A stretch of 64,000 nucleotides of DNA from Bryobacter aggregatus MPL3 (GCF_000702445.1 NZ_JNIF01000003.1:2356001-2420000); one strand, 5' to 3'; counted from the stretch's first letter, positions 34,114-43,975 are shown. Made by a program: numbers and translations. The notes: generated from the letters alone by a model not told the origin.

Positions 34114-34767
34114 ATGTCTTCGCATCGCATCTTCCTTTGTGAAGCACAACCCGTTGTTGTTGAGGGGCTCGCTAGGATCTTAGCCGAGACTCCTGATTTG
34201 CAGCTGATTGGGGCTGCGTCCACCCCGCGCGATGCAATCGCCAAGGTGTCTGAACTCCAGCCGGACATCGTCATGATCGATCAGTCTTCCGGACTGCGTC
34301 CCGTCTTTTCCTTCCTCACGGAAATGAAGATTGCCAGCCCGTCTTCTCGCACAGTGCTTTGGGTCCTGGAACTGGCAGAGATTGAGTGCTTTCGCGCCTT
34401 GCAGCTAGGCGCACGCGGCATTCTGCGCCGAACTCTTCCTATTGTCACCTTGCTCGACTGCCTTCGTTCGGTCGGGGCAGGCAATCTCTGGCTTGAGAAT
34501 TCAATTAGCGATCAGGTGGTTGGTTTCCTCAACCGTAAGAACACGACCCGTCTGACGCCCCGCGAGCGGGAGATTGTCCGCGCCGTCTGCCGCGGCATGA
34601 AGAACAAGGAAGTTGCCGATCTACTGCAGATCACTGCGGGTACGGTGAAGGTGCACCTGATGCACATCTTTGAAAAGACGGGCGTCAAGGATCGCTTTGA
34701 ACTCGCGGCCCAGGGGCCTAAGCTTCTCGGTCTGGACCAGGACGAACGCATCTCGGCCAGCTCATGA
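34114..34767 (+). CDS. NarL/LuxR-type response regulator at the head of the Tad operon
   Basis: The 217-residue protein has a receiver-like domain with a candidate phosphoacceptor aspartate in DIVMIDQSS (about residue 54) and a LuxR-type helix-turn-helix (RLTPREREIVRAVCRGMKNK, then EVADLLQITAGTVKVHL). The conserved receiver lysine is replaced by arginine at ILRRTLP, and the usual acidic pair near the N-terminus is reduced to CEAQ, so phosphorylation may be altered. No sensor kinase is adjacent. Its stop overlaps the next ATG as ATGA, so it is co-expressed with the Tad genes and probably regulates them. Confidence 0.85.
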   Translation: MSSHRIFLCEAQPVVVEGLARILAETPDLQLIGAASTPRDAIAKVSELQPDIVMIDQSSGLRPVFSFLTEMKIASPSSRTVLWVLELAEIECFRALQLGARGILRRTLPIVTLLDCLRSVGAGNLWLENSISDQVVGFLNRKNTTRLTPREREIVRAVCRGMKNKEVADLLQITAGTVKVHLMHIFEKTGVKDRFELAAQGPKLLGLDQDERISASS

Positions 34768-36323
34768 TGAAGAAACATTGGTTCCTTCCCGGTTTCGTGG
34801 ATCTGATCTTTGCCGCACTCATCGCCTGGCTCTTCCTCTTGTCGTCCAAAGGCTGGGGCTTACTGCTCAGCGATGGGGATACCGGCTGGCATATCCGCAC
34901 CGGCGAATGGATTCTAAAGAACCATCGAGTTCCTTTCGAAGACCTGTTTTCCTATACCCGCCCTGGCGCGGAATGGTTCGCCTGGGAATGGGGCGCAGAT
35001 GTTTTGTTTGCGCTGCTGCACGGCTTGGGTGGCCTACCGCTGCTCGTCTTTGTCTGTGGTTTCGTCCTGGTGGCCACCAGCATTGTGGCCTTGCGCTGGA
35101 TGATTTGGCGCGGCTCGAGTGTGCTGGTCGCCTTCCCCCTGATGATGCTCGCCGTGGGCGGGTCCACCATGCACTATCTGGCGCGGCCGCATGTCTTTAC
35201 CCTGTTCCTGCTGGTGAGTTCACTGTGGTTGCTTGATGCAGAGCGGCGCCGGCCCTCGCCACGCATCTGGCTGCTCGTGCCACTCACCGTACTGTGGACC
35301 AATCTCCATGGGGGATGGCCGGCGCTTTTTGTTTTCCTTGGCATTCAGATTGTGGTGCATCTGTTTTACCGGGATCCCCTGTGGCGCAAGGAACTTCTCG
35401 TGACGATGGTCTGTGCGGTGGCTACTCTCTGCAATCCCTACGGTTGGCATCTCCACCAGCACATCCTCGGCTATCTCCAGAGCAGCTGGATCCGGGATGC
35501 GGTTGACGAGTTCCAAAGTCCAAAATTCCGGGCAGAGAATCTGCTGCAGTTTGAAGTGCTGTTGCTGCTCGGCATTGCGACCGCCTGGGGCCGGGCCTTC
35601 CGCTGCTCCCGCGGACTCATTGAAGCGGCGGGCGTCTGGCTTTGGGCCCATCTGGCGCTCGGCGCCGTGCGCCATGCTCCGATTTTTATCCTGGCGGCTT
35701 GCCCCGTGATCTCCTCGGAACTCACGTGCTTGCTCGAGTCTGTCTGGGCTCCGGCGAAGCGCTCCTCGACGCTTGGGATTTTTCGCGATCTCGATGCCGA
35801 TCTCCGCCCCAAGTTCGCGTGGACTTCCATCTGGGCGTTCCTGCTGCCGCTCCTGCTGTTTTTCCTGAGCCCGCAATCCCACCCCAGTGACTTTCCGGAA
35901 AAGCTGTTCCCGGTGGTGGCCGCCAACACCCTGGGCGCGAAACTCCAGGGACCGCGCGTCTTCACCAGTGACCAGTGGGGCGATTACCTGCTCTACCGCT
36001 TCTGGCCATCGACACGGGTCTTCATGGATGGCCGCAGCGACTTCTTTGGGCCCGATCTGGGCCGGCAATACCTTGCGATCGTCAACGGCGCGCCGGATTG
36101 GCGGCAGCAACTTGATGCGCATCGGGTGACGCTGGTGCTGTTGCCGGCCGGTAGCGATCTCGGAGGCCTCTTACAACGCGATCCGGAGTGGCAAACGATT
36201 CATTCTGATGGAGTTAGCGTTGCATTTGAGCGAAAACCCACAAACGCGGCCAAGCTTTTTTCCCCGCTCGGACTAATGAAAGGCTCCCCCCCGTCCGAAG
36301 GAATAGTGGAGACCCGCCAATGA
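34764..36323 (+). CDS. GT-C-like polytopic membrane protein in the Tad operon
   Basis: The 519-residue protein has about ten membrane spans and a soluble C-terminal segment. Near the start it reads LLSDGDTGWHIRTGEWILKN then HRVPFEDLFSYTRPGAEWFA, an acidic loop after the first span that resembles the catalytic loops of GT-C glycosyltransferases (DGDxxWH). A late segment has TSDQWGDYLLYRFWPSTRV and MDGRSDFFG. The family is widespread in Acidobacteria as a hypothetical protein. It is coupled by ATGA to both neighbours, the response regulator and the prepilin peptidase, so it may glycosylate pilin or surface components. Function is inference. Confidence 0.6.
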   Translation: MMKKHWFLPGFVDLIFAALIAWLFLLSSKGWGLLLSDGDTGWHIRTGEWILKNHRVPFEDLFSYTRPGAEWFAWEWGADVLFALLHGLGGLPLLVFVCGFVLVATSIVALRWMIWRGSSVLVAFPLMMLAVGGSTMHYLARPHVFTLFLLVSSLWLLDAERRRPSPRIWLLVPLTVLWTNLHGGWPALFVFLGIQIVVHLFYRDPLWRKELLVTMVCAVATLCNPYGWHLHQHILGYLQSSWIRDAVDEFQSPKFRAENLLQFEVLLLLGIATAWGRAFRCSRGLIEAAGVWLWAHLALGAVRHAPIFILAACPVISSELTCLLESVWAPAKRSSTLGIFRDLDADLRPKFAWTSIWAFLLPLLLFFLSPQSHPSDFPEKLFPVVAANTLGAKLQGPRVFTSDQWGDYLLYRFWPSTRVFMDGRSDFFGPDLGRQYLAIVNGAPDWRQQLDAHRVTLVLLPAGSDLGGLLQRDPEWQTIHSDGVSVAFERKPTNAAKLFSPLGLMKGSPPSEGIVETRQ

Positions 36324-36796
36324 CCCTGGAAACGGCAGTTGCGCTCAGTGTTGGCCTAGCCGCTTCCGGCGAAGACCTCTGGCGCCGCAATATTTCAAAT
36401 GGAATCCCCCTCGCCGCCCTCGTCGGTGCGCTGGTGGTGCAGACGAACCGGAGCGGATGGCATGGTTTGGGCCAATGGGCTCTGGGAGCGATCTGTGGAT
36501 TCTGTGTTTTCTTGATTTTCTTTATTCTCGGCGGCATGGGCGGTGGGGACGTCAAGCTCATGGCTGGTTTTGGTGCGCTGCTCGGACCTTCCCGTCTGGT
36601 CGAGGCGGCACTGTTGACGGCAGGGATCGGTGGCATCCTCGCCATGATCCTGGTCCTCAGCCGCGAAGCGCTCCGTGCCTGGCGTGGCCGCCATTTATCC
36701 GATAAGGCACAGGTGCCTCCGATCGACAACTACATTCCGTACGCACCCGCTATCACCCTTGGCAGTTGGTTGGCGTTGATACCGAAAGGGGTTTGA
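36320..36796 (+). CDS. cpaA: Prepilin peptidase, A24 family (TadV/CpaA)
   Basis: TadV/CpaA cuts the leader of Flp-type prepilins. The 158-residue protein has about four spans and the A24 signature aspartates: one in EDLWRRNISNGIP near residue 19 and the other in GGGDVKLMAGFGALLG (about residue 75). It lacks the N-methyltransferase domain of type IV PilD, as TadV does. The start overlaps the upstream stop (ATGA). Its presence implies Flp-type prepilin substrates, which are not encoded in the window. Confidence 0.88.
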   Translation: MTLETAVALSVGLAASGEDLWRRNISNGIPLAALVGALVVQTNRSGWHGLGQWALGAICGFCVFLIFFILGGMGGGDVKLMAGFGALLGPSRLVEAALLTAGIGGILAMILVLSREALRAWRGRHLSDKAQVPPIDNYIPYAPAITLGSWLALIPKGV

Positions 36797-36804
36797 GCTT
36801 TCTT

Positions 36805-37773
36805 ATGGACCGCAGATTTTTAACCGTACTCGGCGTCAGCTTGTTGTTCGCGCTGGTCATCTCGAGTGTCTTCTACCAGATGTCGGCGCGCTCGAGTTCG
36901 TCGCCGGCTAGACCCGAGGCGGTCGAGATGAAAGATCTTGTTGTGGCGGCAAAGCCACTGAATGTGGGAACAACGATCAAGCCCGGAGATGTCACCATCA
37001 GCAAGGTTCCCGTCGCTGCCTTCCCCAAGGGCGGTTTTATGAAGGTCGAGGAAGTGCTCGATCGTCCTGTCGTTTCCAACATCCTGGCCGAGGAATCGGT
37101 CATCGAAGGACGTCTTGCGCCGCGTGGTTCCGGTGCCGGTCTGGCTCCGATCATTCCAGTGGGCATGCGTGCGGTGACTGTGCGCGTCAATGACGTGGTC
37201 GGCGTAGCCGGCTTTGTTCTGCCCGGCATGCGGGTAGATATTACCGTGACTGGCCGTCCCCCCTCGGGGATTGAAACGATTACCACCACGGTTCTCCAAA
37301 ACATTACGGTCTTGAGCGCGGGACAGACGATGGCGCCCGACGCCCGTGGCCAGGCAATCAACGCGCCGACCGTTACTTTGCTGGTTACTCCCGAGCAGGC
37401 CGAAGTGATCATCCTGGCGGGATCGGAAGGGCGTATCCAGTTGGTTCTCCGCAACGGAAGTGACAACGATGTGCAGAAAACTAGCGGTGTCAATGTGGAT
37501 TCGCTGTACGGCAATCGAAAGTCTTCCGGGCGCCGCGGCGCTGTGATGAATGACCCGAACAATCCTGGGGATCCCGAACTCGATGCCATGAAGCGCCGCC
37601 AGCGTCGCTCCAGTGTTGCGGTTACCCCGGTCAATGTGGCTGCCCCGGCGGCGCCAGCGCTCCCGCCGGTTCCCGAGCAGATCGTTGTCATCCGAGGCAA
37701 CAACCGCAGTGTCGAGACAGTTGGGATGAAGCCCGGCACTCCCGGTGCACCGCCTCCCGTCGCCATCCCGTAA
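36805..37773 (+). CDS. cpaB: Flp pilus assembly protein CpaB/RcpC
   Basis: The 322-residue protein has an N-terminal membrane anchor (FLTVLGVSLLFALVISSVFY), a SAF-like domain (KDLVVAAKPLNVGTTIKPGD) and the RcpC/CpaB core with RAVTVRVNDVVGVAGFVLPG and MRVDITVTG. The C-terminus is proline/alanine-rich. CpaB sits in the periplasm and is thought to connect the secretin to the inner-membrane apparatus. The ATG at 36805 is 8 bases after the prepilin peptidase stop and gives MDRRFLTVLG. Confidence 0.9.
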   Translation: MDRRFLTVLGVSLLFALVISSVFYQMSARSSSSPARPEAVEMKDLVVAAKPLNVGTTIKPGDVTISKVPVAAFPKGGFMKVEEVLDRPVVSNILAEESVIEGRLAPRGSGAGLAPIIPVGMRAVTVRVNDVVGVAGFVLPGMRVDITVTGRPPSGIETITTTVLQNITVLSAGQTMAPDARGQAINAPTVTLLVTPEQAEVIILAGSEGRIQLVLRNGSDNDVQKTSGVNVDSLYGNRKSSGRRGAVMNDPNNPGDPELDAMKRRQRRSSVAVTPVNVAAPAAPALPPVPEQIVVIRGNNRSVETVGMKPGTPGAPPPVAIP

Positions 37774-37788
37774 TTGAGGAACGCAAGA

Positions 37789-39348
37789 ATGTCCTATCTC
37801 ATGAATGCCCAACAGGCTTTGGCCTATGCCCTCATCGGGTTGATCGTGCTCCCTATGCCCGCTCCGCTTGCCGCGCAGTCGATGAGCGTCGTCGATCTCA
37901 GCATGACGATTGGCAAAAGTCTCGTCATCGACTATCCCGTTGATATCGGCCGGATCTCCACCTCCAATCCAGAGGTGGTGGATGCCGTCCCGGCCACCGC
38001 AAAAGAGTTTTTGCTGCATGGCAAAGGCCATGGCGCGGCGACGGTCGTGGTCTGGGCGAAGACCGGTTCCCGCACGATGTACAACGTGACGGTTGAGCAC
38101 AATCTTGATCCGATTCGGAAGCTGTTGAGTGAAACCTTTCCGGCGGAAGACATCCGCGTGCAGAGCGCACGGGACTCGATCAGTTTAGTCGGTAAAGTTT
38201 CGAGTAAGGAAGTCTCAGACCGTGCGGTTGCGATTGCCACTCCCATGGCGAAGACCGTGGTGAATAACCTCCAGATTGCCAATGGGCCGATTGAGCAGCA
38301 GATCGTTCTGCACGTCAAGTTTGCCGAACTGAATCGCAATGCCGGTATGCAGTTTGGCGTCAATCTGATCAGCACTGGAGCGGCCAACACGGTCGGCCGT
38401 ACCACCACGGGGCAGTATGCGGCTCCGACCGCAACCACTGTTGGCGGTAGCGGCAACAACAATAACTTCAATCTCTCCGATGCGCTGAATATCTTTGCCT
38501 TCCGGCCCGATCTGAACCTGGGCGCTGTCATTCGTGCGCTCCAGAATCAGGATGTGCTGCAGATTCTTGCCGAGCCGAACTTGACCACCTTGAACGGAAA
38601 AGAAGCAAGTTTCCTTGCTGGTGGCGAGTTTCCTGTGCCGATCCTGCAAGGGGGCGCCAATGCTGGCGCCGTCACCATCCAATTCCGGGAGTATGGTATC
38701 CGCCTGAATTTCAACCCGACGATCACTCCGAACGGGACCATCCGGATGTATGTCAAACCGGAGGTCTCGACGATCGATCTTTCGAATTCCGTTTCGTTGT
38801 CGGGCTTTACGATCCCGGCCTTAGCGACGCGCCGGATGGAAACCAACGTCGAGCTCAAGGAAGGGCAGAGCTTTGTGATCGCCGGTTTGATCGACGACCG
38901 TGTGACGGATCAGATGTCGAAGCTGCCGGGTCTGGCAAGCATCCCGATTCTGGGCAACATCTTCAAGAGCCGTCTCGAGCGCAAGAGCAAGACCGAACTG
39001 ATTGTTCTGGTGACGCCGGAAATCGTGAAGCCTTACAATCCCGGGGATAAATTGCCGATGCCCGAGTTCCCGAAAGAGTGGCTGCAACCTTTCAAGATGA
39101 ACAAGAGGATTGCTGAACCCGTGAACCAGACCATCACTTCGCCGAATGATTCGGCCAAGAACAATAACCACGACGGCGGACGCAATCCATTCTTATTCTG
39201 GAAGCCGGTCCGCAAGGCCGAACACGCGACAACAGCTGCACCGGACTCTGCTCCGGCGGGGAAGCCTGTGCCGATTGCCGGCACAAATTCGAGCAACGGG
39301 CTGAGCGCCATTCCGGATCACACTGTCGTTGCAGGAGGCGGAAACTAG
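37789..39348 (+). CDS. cpaC: Type II/IV secretin, CpaC/RcpA
   Basis: The 519-residue protein forms the outer-membrane channel of the Tad apparatus. After a signal peptide (LIGLIVLPMPAPLAAQS) it has the pilus-assembly N-domain (DLSMTIGKSLVIDYPVDIGR) and then the secretin domain: LAEPNLTTLNGKEASFLAGG, FVIAGLIDDRV and SIPILGNIFKSR. The C-terminal tail is Asn/Pro-rich. The ATG at 37789 has GAGGAAC upstream; a TTG at 37774 lies on the RBS and is not used. The gene follows cpaB by 15 bases. Confidence 0.93.
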   Translation: MSYLMNAQQALAYALIGLIVLPMPAPLAAQSMSVVDLSMTIGKSLVIDYPVDIGRISTSNPEVVDAVPATAKEFLLHGKGHGAATVVVWAKTGSRTMYNVTVEHNLDPIRKLLSETFPAEDIRVQSARDSISLVGKVSSKEVSDRAVAIATPMAKTVVNNLQIANGPIEQQIVLHVKFAELNRNAGMQFGVNLISTGAANTVGRTTTGQYAAPTATTVGGSGNNNNFNLSDALNIFAFRPDLNLGAVIRALQNQDVLQILAEPNLTTLNGKEASFLAGGEFPVPILQGGANAGAVTIQFREYGIRLNFNPTITPNGTIRMYVKPEVSTIDLSNSVSLSGFTIPALATRRMETNVELKEGQSFVIAGLIDDRVTDQMSKLPGLASIPILGNIFKSRLERKSKTELIVLVTPEIVKPYNPGDKLPMPEFPKEWLQPFKMNKRIAEPVNQTITSPNDSAKNNNHDGGRNPFLFWKPVRKAEHATTAAPDSAPAGKPVPIAGTNSSNGLSAIPDHTVVAGGGN

Positions 39349-39353
39349 CCTCC

Positions 39354-40568
39354 ATGTTGTCCCCCTCGTTCGGAGCGATCAATGTCGATCTGACCGCAAT
39401 CCTGATTTGCCAGGATCGTGAGTTGGCCTCTGCGCTGACGCAATCCGTCGAATCCTCTCGATCGTTTCAGATCATGGCGGATCTCAAGCATTACCCGCCG
39501 AATCAGACGCTCGAGATCCGGCTCCGCCAAGTGCAGCCAGATGTTGTACTCCTCGATCTGGCTTCGAATCTGGACACCGCCTGCGAGCTGATCCAACTGA
39601 TCGGTCATGCCTCTCCTGGTACCCACGTGATTGGAATCCACCGGGAGAACAGTTCCGAGGCCTTGCTGCGCAGTCTTCGCCTCGGGGCGCGAGATTTTCT
39701 TTATTTCCCCTTTGATTCGAGTGCGCAACTGGACGCGGCGAGCCGCATCCGCAAGTTGAAGGAGCCAGAACCGGCCGCGGAGCGGGAACTCGGGAAGGTG
39801 ATTGCCTTTGCCAGTTCCAAGCCCGGGTCCGGATCCTCCACGCTCAGCGCACAAATGGCCTTTACCTTGAAGCGCTTGACGGGGAAAAAAGTGTTGCTAC
39901 TCGATCTGGACCTGATGGGGGGCACCATTGGCTTCTATCTCAAGTTGAATCATCCCTACTCGATGCTCGACGCGATCGAGCAGTCCGGCCGTCTGAATCC
40001 GGCCATATGGGGTTCGCTGGTCTCGCACTTTGCCGGGATCGACATTTTGCCGGCGCCTGAAGCGCCTGTTTCTGCGGAGGTAGCCAGCGACCGCTTGCAT
40101 CAGGTCCTGCAATACGCGCGCCTGGTGTATGACTGGATTGTCGTCGACCTGCCAGCCATCTTCTATCGCCCCAGTCTCCTCATGCTCACTGAGACCGAAC
40201 AGATGTATCTAGTCTCGACCAGTGAGCTGCCTAGTCTGCATCTGGCCCGCAAGGCGATCGCGATGCTGACGAATCTGGGGTTGACCAAGGACCGTTACCG
40301 GCTCCTCGTCAATCGCGTGAACAAGCGTGACGAAATTGGCTTGAGCGATCTGGAAAAGATTTTTAACTCGCCGGTCGAGGCGATGTTTCCGAATGACTAC
40401 TTCTCATTGCACCGGGTCGTGACCCTCGGTCAGCCGCTCGGCGCGGATTGTGAACTGGGGAAAGCGGTGGAAGGACTCGCAAAGAAGATGTCTGGTACCA
40501 AAGATGCCGAAAAGAAGAAGTCGGCCACGATGCTCGAGACAGCCCGCCCGGCGCTCTCTCAGACCTAG
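39354..40568 (+). CDS. tadZ: Pilus localisation ATPase TadZ/CpaE
   Basis: TadZ/CpaE is a MinD/ParA-like protein that positions the Tad apparatus at the pole. The 404-residue protein starts with a receiver-like domain (DVVLLDLASN, GARDFLYFPFD) followed by a P-loop domain: IAFASSKPGSGSSTLSAQMA at about residue 148, KKVLLLDLDLMGGTIGFYLK and DWIVVDLPA. The P-loop lacks the usual GKS/T lysine (SGSST), and the first signature lysine is followed by P, so ATP use may be altered, as in some TadZ proteins. Six bases separate it from cpaC. Confidence 0.87.
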   Translation: MLSPSFGAINVDLTAILICQDRELASALTQSVESSRSFQIMADLKHYPPNQTLEIRLRQVQPDVVLLDLASNLDTACELIQLIGHASPGTHVIGIHRENSSEALLRSLRLGARDFLYFPFDSSAQLDAASRIRKLKEPEPAAERELGKVIAFASSKPGSGSSTLSAQMAFTLKRLTGKKVLLLDLDLMGGTIGFYLKLNHPYSMLDAIEQSGRLNPAIWGSLVSHFAGIDILPAPEAPVSAEVASDRLHQVLQYARLVYDWIVVDLPAIFYRPSLLMLTETEQMYLVSTSELPSLHLARKAIAMLTNLGLTKDRYRLLVNRVNKRDEIGLSDLEKIFNSPVEAMFPNDYFSLHRVVTLGQPLGADCELGKAVEGLAKKMSGTKDAEKKKSATMLETARPALSQT

Positions 40569-40595
40569 TGCGAAGGAAGCAAGGATTCTCCCATC

Positions 40596-41957
40596 ATGAT
40601 TAGCACGCAAGACAACGGATCGAAATCCCAACTGAGCTGGGAGCAGCGGCTGCTGAAAAACGCTGCGAAGCCAAAGGTCCAACTGAAGCCTGAATACCAG
40701 GAACTGAAGTTCACGCTCCATCGGAAGCTGCTGGATAAAATCAACCTCGAAGCGCTGGCCACGATCGACAATCAGCGCGTGCGCAGCGAAGTGCGCCAGG
40801 CCTTGATCTCCCTGATCGATGCAGAGCCGACGCTGCTCAGCTCGATTGAAAAGCAGCAGATCTGCGATGAGGTTCTCGATGAGGTGTTCGGCCTGGGGCC
40901 GCTCGAGGCGATGCTGCAGGATGCAACGATCTCCGACATCCTGGTCAATACGCACAAGCAGGTTTACGTGGAACGGCGCGGGCAACTGGAGCTGACCAAT
41001 GTCACCTTTCGCGATGATCCGCATCTGCTGCGCATCATCGACAAGATCGTCAGCCAAGTCGGCCGCCGCATCGATGAATCGAATCCGATGGTGGACGCCC
41101 GCCTGCTGGACGGCAGCCGTGTCAATGCGATCATTCCGCCACTTGCCGTCGATGGCCCTTTGCTCTCGATCCGCCGCTTTTCGGCGGACAAACTCATGCC
41201 GCCCGATCTGGTCGACCGCAAGGCCATGACCAAGGGCATGATGGAGTTGCTCGAAGCGGCAGTCAAGGCGAAGCTGAACATCATCATTGCCGGTGGTACG
41301 GGCGCTGGTAAGACGACCCTGTTAAATGCACTCAGCTTCTTCATCAACCCGAAGGAACGCATCGTCACGATTGAAGACGCGGCTGAATTGCAACTGAAGC
41401 AGCCGCATGTGGCGCGGCTGGAAACCCGGCCGGCAAATCTCGAAGGCAATGGCGCCATCCGCCAGCGGGAACTGCTGGTCAACAGCTTGCGTATGCGGCC
41501 TGACCGGATTGTTGTCGGCGAAGTCCGTGGCGAGGAAGCACTCGACATGTTGCAGGCCATGAACACAGGTCATGATGGCAGTCTGACTACGGTCCACGCG
41601 AATACGCCCCGTGACGCCGTCTCCCGTCTCGAAGTGATGGTGAGTTTGGCGAACTCAAACATGAAGCTTGAATCGGTGCGGCAACAGATCTCTAGCGCCG
41701 TGAATCTGTTTGTCCAGGCTGCTCGTTTGAGCGATGGTTCGCGCCGCGTCACCTCGATTACGGAAGTGACCGGGATGGAAGGCGAAATCATCACGATCCA
41801 GGACATCTTCGTGTTCGAGAAGCGGGGGCTTTCGCCGGAAGGCAAGGTACTGGGCCGCTTCGCCGCTACCGGTATCCGGCCGAAGTTCTACGAGAAGCTG
41901 CTCTCTGCCGGGATCCGCCTCCGTCCCGATCTCTTCGACGAAGTCGAAGAAGTCTAA
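40596..41957 (+). CDS. cpaF: Tad secretion ATPase CpaF/TadA
   Basis: This is the hexameric assembly ATPase of the Tad system. The 453-residue protein has the Walker [15 protein letters not shown] (about residue 234), Asp box [11 protein letters not shown], Walker [17 protein letters not shown] and His box [13 protein letters not shown], all typical of TadA-type GspE ATPases. An N-terminal domain of about 170 residues precedes the motor. ATG at 40596 follows a 27-base gap after tadZ. All catalytic motifs are intact. Confidence 0.95.
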   Translation: MISTQDNGSKSQLSWEQRLLKNAAKPKVQLKPEYQELKFTLHRKLLDKINLEALATIDNQRVRSEVRQALISLIDAEPTLLSSIEKQQICDEVLDEVFGLGPLEAMLQDATISDILVNTHKQVYVERRGQLELTNVTFRDDPHLLRIIDKIVSQVGRRIDESNPMVDARLLDGSRVNAIIPPLAVDGPLLSIRRFSADKLMPPDLVDRKAMTKGMMELLEAAVKAKLNIIIAGGTGAGKTTLLNALSFFINPKERIVTIEDAAELQLKQPHVARLETRPANLEGNGAIRQRELLVNSLRMRPDRIVVGEVRGEEALDMLQAMNTGHDGSLTTVHANTPRDAVSRLEVMVSLANSNMKLESVRQQISSAVNLFVQAARLSDGSRRVTSITEVTGMEGEIITIQDIFVFEKRGLSPEGKVLGRFAATGIRPKFYEKLLSAGIRLRPDLFDEVEEV

Positions 41958-41975
41958 GAATTCAGGGCCCCGAAA

Positions 41976-42953
41976 ATGGTTTTCTTCATCACAGTTGCGC
42001 TCGCCGTGTGGGTAGGCTCCATGGTGATCTGGTATCTCGTCTCGAATGTCTTCAAGAGCAAAGACGTGGACAAGATCAAGTCCCGCCTGGCAGGTAAAGA
42101 GCCGAAAGCCACGGTCAAAACGAAGGAGCGGCGTCCAGCGCTGATTGAGACCGAGGATCTGCAGACTGGCAAGTTCGCAATCAAACTGCTGAAGAAGTTT
42201 GACCTGCAGCCGCGGCTGCAGGCCTTGCTCGAGCAAGCTGGTCTGAAGTGGCGCGTCGCCCGCTTGGTGCATGCCTGCCTGGGCTGCTTCTTGCTCGGTT
42301 ATCTCTGTGTGCATTTCTTTCTGCCGCCGAAATACCGCATTCTCGGATTGATTCCGGCCGCCCTCTGCGGGATGTTGCCGATTCTCCATGTCTCGCGGAA
42401 GCGAGCCTCCCGCTTGCATCGTTTTGAAGAGCTATTCCCCGATTCGCTCGAATTCGTGTCCCGGTCCATGCGTGCGGGGCATGCCTTCTCGGTATCACTC
42501 GAGATGATCCATCGCGAGTTCCAGGAGCCTCTCTCGAGCGAGTTTAAACGGGCTTTTGAGGAACACAATCTCGGTCTGCCCTTGGATGTCGCACTGGAGA
42601 AGCTGGCCAAGCGAGTGCCACTGCTCGATGTTCAGTTCTTTGTTTCTGCGGTGATCCTACAGAAACGGACGGGCGGCAATCTCGCGGAAATTCTGGACAA
42701 GCTTGCCTTTATCATCCGAGAGCGGTTTAAGCTGCGCGGTAAGATTCGCGCGATTTCGGCGCATGGCCGCATGACCGGCATGGCGCTCAGCAGCATCCCG
42801 ATGGTGGTGGCGGTGCTCATGTTTTTCTCCAACCGCGAGTACATCCTGTTCTTCTTCAACGAGGAGATTGGCATGTACTTGGCCGGGGCGGGGCTGACGC
42901 TCCAACTCCTCGGCTATTGGGTCATTCAACAGATCGTCAAGATCGAGGTCTAA
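41976..42953 (+). CDS. tadB: Tad inner-membrane platform protein TadB
   Basis: The 325-residue protein has an N-terminal span, a central T2SSF domain (FPDSLEFVSRSMRAGHAFSV, VPLLDVQFFVSAVILQKRTG, FIIRERFKLRGKIRAISAHG) and C-terminal spans. It is one of two platform proteins that form the inner-membrane base of the pilus. It starts 18 bases after cpaF and is followed 4 bases later by tadC. Confidence 0.9.
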   Translation: MVFFITVALAVWVGSMVIWYLVSNVFKSKDVDKIKSRLAGKEPKATVKTKERRPALIETEDLQTGKFAIKLLKKFDLQPRLQALLEQAGLKWRVARLVHACLGCFLLGYLCVHFFLPPKYRILGLIPAALCGMLPILHVSRKRASRLHRFEELFPDSLEFVSRSMRAGHAFSVSLEMIHREFQEPLSSEFKRAFEEHNLGLPLDVALEKLAKRVPLLDVQFFVSAVILQKRTGGNLAEILDKLAFIIRERFKLRGKIRAISAHGRMTGMALSSIPMVVAVLMFFSNREYILFFFNEEIGMYLAGAGLTLQLLGYWVIQQIVKIEV

Positions 42954-42957
42954 ATTC

Positions 42958-43878
42958 ATGATGATCGTGATCGCATTTGCTATTTTCATCATCGTTGCGC
43001 TCGTCGTTTCCACGCTGGGGATGCGCATGTGGGTGCAACCGAAGGAGGCGATTGAGCGGGTGACCGGCGTCTCAATGGAGGTGCAGGAGCATGCTCCCAA
43101 GCACCCGAGCCTGGTCTTCCACGAGCTTGTACAGCGGTTGGGGAATGTCTTGCCGGCTTCCCCGAAGGATGTGTCGCTGATGCAGCGGCGCTTGATCCGC
43201 GCGGGCATGCGAGGGCCGAATGCGCTCAAGATCTTCTATGGCTCGAAGGTCATTCTCGGCGCGGCTGTCCCCATTCTGATGAGCTTACTGGTCGCCGGTT
43301 CTCCTGCCGATGCGAGCAACAAGTTTATTGCCGTGCTGGCGAGCGTCGCGGCGGGCTTTTTCGGTCCCAACGAATACGTCAACATCATGGGCAAACGCCG
43401 GCAAAAACAGATCCAGCGTGGCTTGGCCAATGGTCTTGATCTGCTAGTGGTCTGCGTCGAGAGTGGTCTGGGGCTGGACCAGGCGATCTTGCAGGTGTCC
43501 AAGGAACTGGAGCATGCGCATCCGGAAATTTGTGAAGAGTTCATGCTCGTCAATCTGGAGCTGAAGGCGGGGAAACGGCGTGCGGAGGCGCTTCGGAACC
43601 TTGCTGAACGGACTTCGGTTGACGACTTGAAAAAGCTGGTCGCAGTTCTGATCCAGGCCGACCGCTTCGGTACCGGAGTCGCGCAAAGCCTGCGTGCCCA
43701 TGCCGATTACATGCGGGTCCAAGCGCGGCAAATCGCCGAGGAAAAGGCCGCCAAGCTGGGTGTCAAACTCGTGTTCCCCATCTTCTTCTGCATTCTTCCC
43801 ACCTTGTTCATCGTGACGGTGGGACCCATTGCCGTGAAGATTGTTCGCGAGTTACTTCCGATGATGAACGGCATGTAG
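42958..43878 (+). CDS. tadC: Tad inner-membrane platform protein TadC
   Basis: The 306-residue protein has an N-terminal span (IVIAFAIFIIVALVVSTLG), two central hydrophobic segments, and a T2SSF domain with GLDLLVVCVESGLGLDQAIL, LVNLELKAGKRRAEALRNLA and SVDDLKKLVAVLIQADRFGT. A C-terminal span follows (KLVFPIFFCILPTLFIVTVG). It pairs with TadB in the inner membrane. This is the last conserved Tad gene here; TadD, TadE/F pseudopilins and Flp are missing from the window. Confidence 0.9.
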   Translation: MMIVIAFAIFIIVALVVSTLGMRMWVQPKEAIERVTGVSMEVQEHAPKHPSLVFHELVQRLGNVLPASPKDVSLMQRRLIRAGMRGPNALKIFYGSKVILGAAVPILMSLLVAGSPADASNKFIAVLASVAAGFFGPNEYVNIMGKRRQKQIQRGLANGLDLLVVCVESGLGLDQAILQVSKELEHAHPEICEEFMLVNLELKAGKRRAEALRNLAERTSVDDLKKLVAVLIQADRFGTGVAQSLRAHADYMRVQARQIAEEKAAKLGVKLVFPIFFCILPTLFIVTVGPIAVKIVRELLPMMNGM

Positions 43879-43975
43879 GCCTGAAGTTTTTAAGGCTAAC
43901 TGCCGAATCAATAACTATAGACGGCCTAAGGTCGCGGGAATGTGGAATGAATGCAACTGGAAAGGAGAACTCGAA

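Noticed and set aside
36820-38100. A long minus-strand frame over cpaB and cpaC
   Set aside because: Antisense shadow of two well-supported Tad genes; no recognisable domain.
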